A DNA stretch of 25,908 bases from an uncultured Treponema sp. (GTDB lineage Bacteria > Spirochaetota > Spirochaetia > Treponematales > Treponemataceae): positions 1 through 25,908 of the forward strand of contig CAKUTI010000028.1 in assembly GCA_934691925.1 (NCBI GenBank). Reading direction: 5' to 3'. The notes beneath the pieces are model-generated. The model had not been told where the DNA came from, did no database searches, and saw nothing but the letters and a program-made list of their open reading frames with translations. Both the position numbers and the translations under genes were made by a program. Shown here in pieces: positions 16,589 through 24,290 of the stretch (its first letter is position 1; every line of letters starts with the position of its first letter).

Positions 16589-17794
16589 TTACTTCGCAAA
16601 AAGATTTTTGAAGAAAGACGCGACGCTCACAACGATTGTGCTTCCGCCGATAAAAGTTCCGACGCTCGAGCCAAGCGAGCTTAAGAAAAACACGAGAAGA
16701 ACGCGCAAGAGCCGGTTTCTGTAGAATCCTTTCACACTGATGTCGTTCTGAACATTCTCCAAATCCTTGACTTTCGGCTTGCAGACAACCGCCTGAACAA
16801 TTCCGGCGAACATTCCGACTCCGACAAACGGACAAAGGCTCGTGAACGGCGCGCCAACTGCGGAAACCAAAATTGTAAGCAGATGGCCTCCAGCTAAAAG
16901 CGCGCCAGCTGCGGCAAGCCCTGCATTCCAGAAAACCCACGAGCCGACGAGATTCAAGCCCTTCGTCATTCCACCGTAGACAAAGCCCGCCGCAATCAAA
17001 GCGAGAATCAAAACTGGAATCGACCATCCTGCAATTTTCGAGCCGGCTTTTTTTTCAGGAAGACGGCTGATTTCTTCCGTGTCGCAAGATTTTTTTCCAG
17101 CCGAAATTTCCTCAAGATTTTTCTGAACGCCCGGAAGATGACCAGCACCAAGAACCGCCACAACGCTTTTTCTCGGGCCTTTCTGAACGGCTTTCCAGAT
17201 GTGCGCCGCAAGATAAAAATCGCGCTCGTCAATAAGAACTTTTTTGACGGCAGGCATATAGTCGGAAAGCTCTGACATCATTCCGTCCATCTCGCTTTTT
17301 TCTTTTAGATTTTCAATCTCTTTCTCGCCGACTTCTTCCTTGTCAAACGCGCTCGCAATAAGCGCGCTCAAAAGTTTTATCTTTCCGATTCCAGAATTCA
17401 TTCCCCAGGCGCGGCGGAGCGTCGTCTGAATCGGGCGGTCAACCATCTCGCACGGAATTCCAAGAGATTTCGCGGTCTCAATTCCAGCCCTCATCTCGTC
17501 TCCCGGCTTGACTCCGACATTTGCGCCCATTTTCCGCTGGAAATTCGCCATAACAAGATTCGCAAGGAGCAAAAACCCCTTTTTCTCTTTCAGGACTTTT
17601 ATTATGTCAAGATTTTTCCAGCCGTCGCGGTCGTTCAACGAAGCGTAACGCTGCTCATCAAGCTCAATCGCAACGCAGTCAGGCTTTTTCCCGCTGATTA
17701 CCGTCTTCACTTCCTCGCAGCTTTCACGGGAAACGTGCGCCGTTCCAAGCAAGACAATATTTTTATCATTTAAAGTAAGATTTATTTGCGCCAT
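16589..17794 (-). CDS. TraB/PrgY family membrane protein
   Basis: A 401-residue protein with an N-terminal TraB domain and a C-terminal membrane region. The domain shows GTAHVS (17-22), AIELDEQRY (42-50) and GAGHLPG (216-222), the conserved motifs of the TraB/PrgY/Tiki group, whose metal-dependent hydrolase fold degrades or sequesters peptides. PrgY inactivates a pheromone in Enterococcus. Four to five hydrophobic spans lie at about 257-275, 285-312, 318-337 and 361-395. The ATG at 17794 has AAGGA about 8 nt upstream; the longer frame adds a Lys-rich stretch without a site. It is convergent with radA and downstream of the TPR gene on the same strand. A peptidase role here is inferred from the family. 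Confidence 0.85.
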   Translation of the reverse strand: MAQINLTLNDKNIVLLGTAHVSRESCEEVKTVISGKKPDCVAIELDEQRYASLNDRDGWKNLDIIKVLKEKKGFLLLANLVMANFQRKMGANVGVKPGDEMRAGIETAKSLGIPCEMVDRPIQTTLRRAWGMNSGIGKIKLLSALIASAFDKEEVGEKEIENLKEKSEMDGMMSELSDYMPAVKKVLIDERDFYLAAHIWKAVQKGPRKSVVAVLGAGHLPGVQKNLEEISAGKKSCDTEEISRLPEKKAGSKIAGWSIPVLILALIAAGFVYGGMTKGLNLVGSWVFWNAGLAAAGALLAGGHLLTILVSAVGAPFTSLCPFVGVGMFAGIVQAVVCKPKVKDLENVQNDISVKGFYRNRLLRVLLVFFLSSLGSSVGTFIGGSTIVVSVASFFKNLFAK

Positions 17795-17958
17795 ATTTTT
17801 TCCTTTTTTTGCATTTCGTTTTTTAAAATGAAACAAAAACGCGATTTTCAGACAAATTGGATAAATCGGATAAAATCACGAGAATTTTTCAAGACCGCGA
17901 TTTTTCCAAAATTCCGAAAAAATTTCAAAATGATTTTTATTCTTCAATCCAAAAAATT

Positions 17959-19299
17959 CTATTTCAAAGTTTTCCATTGAGCCAATCTTGACTCAAAGAA
18001 CATAGCGCCCTGCATTTCCGCGACTGTGTTGTAATATTTCATCGCAAGGCTGTCGTTTCCTTTTATCTCCCAGTACAAGCCAAGGTAGAAAGTGTATTTT
18101 CCTTTTTTGTTCCGGCTTTTCTCCTCGTTGACTTTCATCGTCACAGAAGAGTCTCCTCCGAGTTCCGAGAACATTCTCACAAAAAGATAGTCAAGAGAAT
18201 TTCTGTCCATATTCTTCATAACCGTAGCGGCGTATTTTTTAGCGTCCTGAAACTTCTTGTCTTTCTCAAATCCCGCAATGACCATGAGCGCGTAAGAAAC
18301 GTTGTCAGGCATCGCTTCTCTCGCCTTCATAAAATACGAGCGCGACTCTTCCCAGTTTTGCTTGTCCCAAGCCAACATTCCAAGCGACTCGTAAGCGTAA
18401 TAATATTTCGGATTTTTCTCGATAACTTTCTTGTAGTAGTTGTAAGCCTCTTCACGGTTGTTCTGCTCGTCATAAAGACCTGCAAGATAAGCGTATCCAA
18501 GAAAATATTCCGGGTCTTTCTGAACCGCGATTTTCCAGTATTTTTCAGCGTCATCGTATTTTCCGATGTATCGGCTGTAATTTCCCAAGTCAAAATAATG
18601 GTCGGCGTTGTCCGGGTCTGCCTCAATCGCCTTGCTAACATATTCAATCGCCTTTTTGTACTGATGGCTTTCCGCCGCCATTTTTCCAAGATAAGCCAGC
18701 GGCTGAGGATTTGAAGGATTCATCTTCAGGAGACGGTTGAAAATATTTTTCGCCTCGTCATCCTTTTCCATATAATAGCACATCTTTCCGTAGCCGAACA
18801 AAGCCTCCTCATTTTCAGGCTCAGACATAACGGCCTTTCTGTAATAGTCGCGCGCGTTCCTGTAGCTGTGCTTAAGCTCCTGCTCGCTTGCAAGCTCTAT
18901 GTTCGCCGCCGCGTTGTTCGGCTCAACCGCAAGAATCTGCTTGATGAACTGGGATTTTTTCGCACTGTTTCCGCGTTCTTTCGCAATCGTGAAATTCAAA
19001 GTGAGAATGTCGATATTTTTCGGGTCGCGGGAAAGCAAGTCCGCGGCAAGCTTTTCAGCTTCCGCGCCTCGTCCGGCAGAAACCAGAAGCGAAGCCTTCA
19101 AGGAAAGCAAATCCGTGCTTTCAGCTTTTTCAGGCGGAAGAGAATCAAAAAGCGAAAGAGCGTCGTTCAAAGAACCTTTTTCAAGCGCGTCGCTAAGCTG
19201 CCGCACAAAATTCGCGTTGTCAAACTGATTCTGCGCAAAAACCGCCGCGCCAAAAATCAAAACAACCGCCGCAAAAACATTTTTCATCCTGCTTCTCAT
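17959..19299 (-). CDS. Exported TPR-repeat protein
   Basis: A 446-residue protein with an N-terminal signal sequence (hydrophobic MKNVFAAVVLIFGAAVFAQN region, likely cleaved near Ala-Gln) and about eight tetratricopeptide repeats over residues 60-345, recognisable by repeated Y..LG......Y..A..Y...A....P units such as HYFDLGNYSRYIGKYDDAEK. TPR arrays are protein-binding scaffolds, so this is probably a periplasmic adaptor; the partner is unknown. The signal has no lipobox Cys. I chose the ATG at 19299, with AGGA 7 nt upstream; the internal ATG four codons later is possible. It is divergent from the gene at 19348 across 48 bp, which suggests shared control and possibly shared function. Confidence 0.8.
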   Translation of the reverse strand: MRSRMKNVFAAVVLIFGAAVFAQNQFDNANFVRQLSDALEKGSLNDALSLFDSLPPEKAESTDLLSLKASLLVSAGRGAEAEKLAADLLSRDPKNIDILTLNFTIAKERGNSAKKSQFIKQILAVEPNNAAANIELASEQELKHSYRNARDYYRKAVMSEPENEEALFGYGKMCYYMEKDDEAKNIFNRLLKMNPSNPQPLAYLGKMAAESHQYKKAIEYVSKAIEADPDNADHYFDLGNYSRYIGKYDDAEKYWKIAVQKDPEYFLGYAYLAGLYDEQNNREEAYNYYKKVIEKNPKYYYAYESLGMLAWDKQNWEESRSYFMKAREAMPDNVSYALMVIAGFEKDKKFQDAKKYAATVMKNMDRNSLDYLFVRMFSELGGDSSVTMKVNEEKSRNKKGKYTFYLGLYWEIKGNDSLAMKYYNTVAEMQGAMFFESRLAQWKTLK

Positions 19300-19331
19300 T
19301 ATTAAATCCTATTTTCTATTTTTTCACGCTT

Positions 19332-19340
19332 TGGTAAAAT
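19332..19340 (+). promoter_or_regulatory. Extended -10 promoter giving a near-leaderless mRNA
   Basis: TGGTAAAAT is an extended -10 element (TGnTAAAAT) whose last base is 7 bp before the ATG at 19348. No good -35 box is seen. Transcription would start at or within a few bases of the start codon, which fits the lack of a ribosome binding site there. Confidence 0.35.
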
Positions 19341-19347
19341 CAGCGTT

Positions 19348-21264
19348 ATGTCAAAATCTCCAGTCAGAAAGACAATCGGTCTTGTAGCTCTCTACTCCAT
19401 TATTATTATCGGAATATTTGTTCTTCAATTTAGAAACGAATCTGTATTATCCAAGAATACGGGATTGCTTTCAATCTCTCTTGCACAGTCCCAGGCCGAA
19501 GACGGAACGACATCTTTAAAGAACACTCTCGCCGTAAATTTCAAGGGAATCTCATTTTTTTCCGATGAAGTCCATCCGGCTTATGTAAACTACAACGGAA
19601 AAAATTCCGCGCTTATTCTTGAATCTTACGAGCAGCCGACAAATCTCTCATACAAATTCAACTTTTCTGACGACACTTCGCTTACATTCGCGGTAAGCGA
19701 TGCAACCTCGGACGCGGAGCTTTCAATTTCAGCCTCGCTTCCAAAAGACGCGACAGGGCTCTCTCTTTACTACAAGCCTGCGGCAGGATTTTCTGTTACA
19801 GACAAGACAAGGACAAAGCTCCAGCTCAACTCAAAAAATCTCTCGTACATTTTCACAGCGGCGCAGATTTCAGACGAGGAGATAACTTTCACGCCAAGAA
19901 ACACGCTCGCGTACTACAATATTTACGACCCGACAATCGCGTTCTCGTTCGCGTCAATCGAATCTGACATAGCGATTTCGCAAAAATCGACTTACGACGA
20001 GAATATAAGACAGTTCAAGAACAATCTTGTCTCTTCTGTGGCGGACGCAATCCAAAATTCTCAGAGCCTCTCGGAAAAAACTTACATTGCTTACGTTGCG
20101 GAGCTTGCCTCGCGCGGCCGTTTTGCGGAAGCTGTAAAATACGTTCCTGACTCTTTCAAGAGAGGAAGCCAGCGAACTTATCTTTCCGCGCCTTATTTCA
20201 ACAACTTGCAGGCGATGTATCCGAGCCTTGCGATGCACAACGACAATATGTCGAACATGATTTCAAACGCGATTTCGTCAAAGTCGCTCAGCATTTTCAC
20301 GGCGGAAAATCTTGCGGAATACATAAACATTCTCTCAGACGCGCAAAAAGTCAATAATCTTCTTTCTATTCCTCAGCAGATTCTCTCTCAGGAAGAAAAC
20401 AGAACGACGGCAGAACCAGCGATGACGCTTTCGCAGGCGGTGGGAATCCTAAATGTCTACGTTAAGCTTTCGCTTCTTCATTCAAGCGCGGCGGAAATTC
20501 TCTCGTCTGCAATCGAAAAATGCCTTGAAGTCATTCAGGAATCCTGCGTTTTAAACGACTCGACTCTCACTTTGCACGACAAAGACTCGCTCGCCACAGC
20601 CCAGCTTTCGCTTGAAACTGGAAACGCGCTTCTCCAGCTCGGAGAATTCAACTCTTCAGACGACTACAAACGCGCGGGCTACGCCTTAATAAACACCGTT
20701 CTTTCAGGAACTCAGCTCGACGCGAACGCTCTCGGAAACGCCTACCCTGTCCTTGTGAGCAATCCGGCTTATCCTCATTACGCAGTTCTCCAAAGAACCG
20801 CCTCAAAAACAATCTGGGCTTGGACTTGCGCGCAAAACATCGGCTACGCGACGAGCGCAAACGCAAATTCCGCGACAATCTCGGTCAAATTTGACAAGGG
20901 AGAATCGCACTACGTGATTTTCAGCGGAATTCCGTCTTTCACAGAAATCGAAATCTACGGACTTTCATACCATTCCGACCCGCGTTTTGAAAGCTACAAC
21001 TCGTCAGGATTCATCTACCGCGAAAGCACAAGCACGCTTTTCTTAAAGTCAAGGCAAAAATCGGAGACAGAAACAATCCGGCTCACATTCGGAAGAAACG
21101 CTCCGAGACCAGCCCAGACAACGAGAAGCGCAGCTGCGCAGACGCAAAATGCGCAAAATTCAGACTCTGCGAATGCAACAACAAATTCGGCCGCGGAAAA
21201 TTCTGGAAACGCAGAAAACGCTGCGGCGCAAAACGTTTCATCAGAGTCGCAGAGCGCGCAGTAA
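19348..21264 (+). CDS. Membrane-anchored envelope protein of unknown function
   Basis: A 638-residue protein I do not recognise. It has one N-terminal hydrophobic segment (about 9-28, KTIGLVALYSIIIIGIFVLQ) that acts as an anchor or uncleaved signal, followed by a beta-rich region (about 50-225), a helical middle (about 225-470) and another beta-rich part. It ends in a low-complexity Ala/Asn/Gln/Ser tail of about 50 residues. Most of it is probably periplasmic. There is no clear ribosome binding site before the ATG; the start is supported by the promoter-like word just upstream and by the position of the hydrophobic segment. It is divergent from the exported TPR gene and precedes the MGH1-like hydrolase by 99 bp. 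It is probably spirochaete-specific; I cannot assign a function. Confidence 0.7.
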   Translation: MSKSPVRKTIGLVALYSIIIIGIFVLQFRNESVLSKNTGLLSISLAQSQAEDGTTSLKNTLAVNFKGISFFSDEVHPAYVNYNGKNSALILESYEQPTNLSYKFNFSDDTSLTFAVSDATSDAELSISASLPKDATGLSLYYKPAAGFSVTDKTRTKLQLNSKNLSYIFTAAQISDEEITFTPRNTLAYYNIYDPTIAFSFASIESDIAISQKSTYDENIRQFKNNLVSSVADAIQNSQSLSEKTYIAYVAELASRGRFAEAVKYVPDSFKRGSQRTYLSAPYFNNLQAMYPSLAMHNDNMSNMISNAISSKSLSIFTAENLAEYINILSDAQKVNNLLSIPQQILSQEENRTTAEPAMTLSQAVGILNVYVKLSLLHSSAAEILSSAIEKCLEVIQESCVLNDSTLTLHDKDSLATAQLSLETGNALLQLGEFNSSDDYKRAGYALINTVLSGTQLDANALGNAYPVLVSNPAYPHYAVLQRTASKTIWAWTCAQNIGYATSANANSATISVKFDKGESHYVIFSGIPSFTEIEIYGLSYHSDPRFESYNSSGFIYRESTSTLFLKSRQKSETETIRLTFGRNAPRPAQTTRSAAAQTQNAQNSDSANATTNSAAENSGNAENAAAQNVSSESQSAQ

Positions 21265-21332
21265 AGCACATTTTTCTCATTAAAATTTTAATTTTCTACA
21301 ATTTTTTTAGAAATTATGTTATATTTATATCT

Positions 21333-21350
21333 AGGCGTTAATTAACGTCT
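21333..21350 (+). promoter_or_regulatory. Hairpin with short T-run next to the ribosome binding site of the hydrolase gene
   Basis: AGGCGTT, loop AATT, AACGTCT (7 pairs, one G-U), then TTTT and GGAG, the ribosome binding site of the GTG start at 21364. It could act as a weak terminator for the upstream gene or as a translational switch. AT-rich -10-like words (TATATT) lie about 10-20 bp upstream, so transcription may begin at its 5' edge. Confidence 0.35.
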
Positions 21351-21363
21351 TTTTGGAGTTTTT

Positions 21364-22785
21364 GTGAATAAGAAAGATTTTCCTAAAATCCACTTTTATG
21401 ATCAGGATTTTGTAGACATCTATGATAAAACTTGGAGCTGGCTCGCTTCCTCTTGGATAGACCCGAAAACCAAAGAAGTTTCATCATCTGGCTATTTCGT
21501 GCATCCTGACGAGCAGCTGATTTTGACACAGGCTGAGTCAATTTTCTCATCATTTTTTCTCGTGTACTCAAACAAAAATTACGCCGCGGAAACAAATCTC
21601 AATTATCTTTACGCAAGGCAGGAAAAATCCGGCGCAATCCGCTGGAAATATGACCTGTCGGCAAACGCTCCTGTTTATGAAGACTCAAATCCGGAGGGAA
21701 TCGGGCTTCCGCTTTTCGCATGGGCAGAATTCAACTACTACCATAAATCTGCAAACAAACGCCGTGTAAAGGAAGTGATGCCGATTCTCCAAAAATATAT
21801 GGAATGGCTCGACACTTTCAAGCAGGAAAACGGACTTTACGCAGTTCCGGCAAGCTGCTGCATGCTCGACACATCTGCAAGAAAAGATTCGTATTATCCT
21901 GTTGACTTCAACACAGCGGTCGCAATCAATGTGCTGAACATGAGCGCGCTCGGCGACATTCTGAACGACAAGGAAATAAGCTTCCAGTACAAACGGCAGT
22001 ATTTCAGCCTAAAGACAAGAATCAACTCGATGATGTGGGATTCTGATACAGGACTTTATCACGACTTGGACAAAGACGGAAACAGGACATCCTCAAAAAC
22101 TCTGGCTGGATTCTGGCCTCTTCTCGCAGAAATTCCAAACGCGGACAAGGCGGACATCTTAATCGAACATCTTTCAAATCCGAACACATTCGGAACAGAC
22201 CATCCGTTTCCTTCAATCAGCGCGGATTCCCCAGAATTCAGCAAGGAAGGCGACGGCTACAACGGCTCGGTTTTCCCCGCGCTGAACTTCATGGTCGTGA
22301 AAGGCCTTGAAAAATACCAGAGATACGACCTTGCGCGCGAATGTGCAATCCGCCACCTGTATTTTATTCTTGAAGCTCTACAGCCGGCAGACGGAAGCAA
22401 AGGCGACTTGTACGAAGCTTACAAGCCTTGCAGCGAGGGCGCGGCAGTTTCAGGCGACGGAAAGGCTTTCCCGAGAAAGCACTATATGCTCACAATCGGG
22501 CTTTCGACAATCGCGCTTATGATAGAAAACGTTATCGGACTTTCAATCAGCCTGCCGCGAAAGACAGTTGACTGGATTATTCCGAACCTTGAAATCATGG
22601 GAATCGAGAAACTTTCGCTAAAGAGGAATCTCATCACAATTTTGAGCAACAAGACAACGCGCGGCTGGGAAATTCAGATGGAAAGCGAGAAGCTCTACTA
22701 CTTCACAATCAACATCTTGAACCAGAAGAAAAAGACTCTGCCGATTCCGTCAGGAAAATGCTCAATGCTGATTGACAAGCTGTAA
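21364..22785 (+). CDS. MGH1/GH63-like glycoside hydrolase, (alpha/alpha)6 barrel
   Basis: A 473-residue protein with no signal peptide, so cytoplasmic. It resembles the mannosylglycerate-hydrolase MGH1-like/GH63/trehalase superfamily, shown by MMWDSDTGLYHDLD, KTLAGFWPLLAEIP, FGTDHPFPSISADSPEF, GYNGSVFPALNFMVVKGLEK and YEAYKPCSEGAA. Members remove glucose or mannose from small or oligomeric alpha-glycosides; the substrate here cannot be told. The last 70 residues form a short beta domain. The start is GTG with TTGGAG 5 nt upstream. It ends at a bidirectional terminator facing the phosphofructokinase gene. It could feed hexose to glycolysis, but that is inference. Confidence 0.65.
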   Translation: MNKKDFPKIHFYDQDFVDIYDKTWSWLASSWIDPKTKEVSSSGYFVHPDEQLILTQAESIFSSFFLVYSNKNYAAETNLNYLYARQEKSGAIRWKYDLSANAPVYEDSNPEGIGLPLFAWAEFNYYHKSANKRRVKEVMPILQKYMEWLDTFKQENGLYAVPASCCMLDTSARKDSYYPVDFNTAVAINVLNMSALGDILNDKEISFQYKRQYFSLKTRINSMMWDSDTGLYHDLDKDGNRTSSKTLAGFWPLLAEIPNADKADILIEHLSNPNTFGTDHPFPSISADSPEFSKEGDGYNGSVFPALNFMVVKGLEKYQRYDLARECAIRHLYFILEALQPADGSKGDLYEAYKPCSEGAAVSGDGKAFPRKHYMLTIGLSTIALMIENVIGLSISLPRKTVDWIIPNLEIMGIEKLSLKRNLITILSNKTTRGWEIQMESEKLYYFTINILNQKKKTLPIPSGKCSMLIDKL

Positions 22786-22825
22786 ACCTGTAAACGGCAT
22801 TTTTTATATTTCAGACAACAACAGC

Positions 22826-22870
22826 AAAAAAAGGCTTCCAACCGCAAGTTCGGACTGGAAGCCTTTTTTA
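22826..22870. terminator. Bidirectional intrinsic terminator between convergent genes
   Basis: AGGCTTCCA, a 15-nt loop, TGGAAGCCT (9 perfect pairs), with an A-run on the left and a T-run on the right, so it works on both strands. It ends both the hydrolase gene (stop at 22785) and the phosphofructokinase gene (stop at 22872). Confidence 0.93.
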
Positions 22871-22871
22871 T

Positions 22872-24275
22872 TTATTTTGCAGCTTTCTCAGAGGCTCTTT
22901 TTTCCTCTTCCTCGGCAGCTTTTTTCATATGCTCGATTACAGACTGGATATTGTTCACCATCAGAATCGGCTGGCCTGTCGCGTCAAGAGCGTCGCGCCA
23001 AAGCGCGCCTTCAGGGTCAACCTTGTTGCGCTTTCTTGTCGCCATCGATGTCGGAATTATTACGTATTTGTCATGCACAAGGCCGACAACGCATTTTGTC
23101 TTTCCTGCCATCGCCGCATGAACCGCATTGTTTCCGAGCCGCTCGCAATAAATTGAGTCGTTCGCTGTTGTAACAGAAGAGCGGACCTGATAGCTCGGGT
23201 CAACGTACTTCAAGTTGATGTGGATATTCTTGTTCGCGAAATATTCCTTGATTTTGTCGCAAAGAAAAACGCCGATGTCCGACAATTTCTTGTTTCCGGA
23301 AGCGTCCTTCTCGCTTGTCGCCTGCATATGCTCCTGACCCGCGCCTTCCGCAACAACGATTACAGCGTGTCCGCGGTTCGCAAGCCTGCGCTCAAGATGA
23401 GTCAAAAATCCGTTCGGACCGTCCATATCAAAAGGAACTTCAGGAATAAGGCAGAAATTTGTCTCGTGGCTGGCAAGAGCCGCCGCCGTAGCGATAAAAC
23501 CTGACTCGCGTCCCATAAGCTTTACAACGCCGATTCCGTTCACCTGAGACTGCGCCTCCATATGAATCGCGTTCACAGCCTCGCGCGCGTTCTCAACTGC
23601 GGTCTCGAATCCAAAGGAGCGGTCGATAAATTCAAGGTCGTTGTCAACAGTTTTCGGAATTCCGACTACAGCGACTTTAAGCCCGCGCCTTTCAAGCTCG
23701 TTCGCAATGTCAAGCGCGCCGCGCTGAGTTCCGTCACCGCCAATAACAAAAAGCATATTTATGCTAAGCGACTCAATAGCGTCAACAATGTCTGAAACGC
23801 GGTTTCCGCCGCCGCGGCTTGTTCCCAAGAAAGAGCCGCCGTTCTTGTGGATGTCATCGACAACTTTAGGACTCAAGTCGATTGTCTCATAGCCTGACTC
23901 GGCAAAAAATCCCTTGAATCCGAATCGGAATCCTTTGATTCTCTTTACGCCGTAGCGAAGCCAAAGACAGCGCACAACCGAGCGGATAACATCGTTCAAG
24001 CCCGGACAGATTCCGCCGCAAGTGCAAATTCCTGCCGTAACGTGAGCCGGATTAAAATAGATAAATTCGCGCGGACCTGCTTTCTGCATCAAGTTAGTTT
24101 TTGTACATTCATCGCCTGCGTTTTCAGCGTCAAAAACATTGACTCTGTATCTCACATAGGAAGAATCGCGCACATAGTTCGCGCGGAATTCGCCATGCTC
24201 TTTTGAAAGCTCAATCGGAGAAGGAACTTTACATTCTCCAAGCTGCTCCACAGTAAAATCAAATTTCTCTTCCAT
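22872..24275 (-). CDS. pfkA: 6-phosphofructokinase, long type, probably ATP-dependent
   Basis: Phosphorylates fructose 6-phosphate to the 1,6-bisphosphate, the committed step of glycolysis. The 467-residue product has GGICPGLN (87-94), GGDGT (179-183), PKTVDNDL (207-214, catalytic Asp211) and MGRESG (254-259). Gly182 (E. coli Gly104) predicts ATP use, while Lys208 (E. coli Gly124) is typical of PPi enzymes. This Gly/Lys pair marks the long 'clade X' enzymes of trypanosomes, plants and spirochaetes, which are mostly ATP-dependent. A 75-residue N-terminal extension precedes the fold, and the C-terminus is a Lys/Glu-rich helix. The start has GAGGTGA 6-8 nt upstream. It begins 15 nt after the stop of the outer-membrane protein gene, so the two are probably cotranscribed. 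Confidence 0.9.
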   Translation of the reverse strand: MEEKFDFTVEQLGECKVPSPIELSKEHGEFRANYVRDSSYVRYRVNVFDAENAGDECTKTNLMQKAGPREFIYFNPAHVTAGICTCGGICPGLNDVIRSVVRCLWLRYGVKRIKGFRFGFKGFFAESGYETIDLSPKVVDDIHKNGGSFLGTSRGGGNRVSDIVDAIESLSINMLFVIGGDGTQRGALDIANELERRGLKVAVVGIPKTVDNDLEFIDRSFGFETAVENAREAVNAIHMEAQSQVNGIGVVKLMGRESGFIATAAALASHETNFCLIPEVPFDMDGPNGFLTHLERRLANRGHAVIVVAEGAGQEHMQATSEKDASGNKKLSDIGVFLCDKIKEYFANKNIHINLKYVDPSYQVRSSVTTANDSIYCERLGNNAVHAAMAGKTKCVVGLVHDKYVIIPTSMATRKRNKVDPEGALWRDALDATGQPILMVNNIQSVIEHMKKAAEEEEKRASEKAAK

Positions 24276-24290
24276 AATTTCACCTCGGAA

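Noticed and set aside
17795..17958. Possible terminator between the TPR and TraB-family genes
   Set aside because: I found only short AT pairings and no stem with a T-run; the two genes may be cotranscribed.
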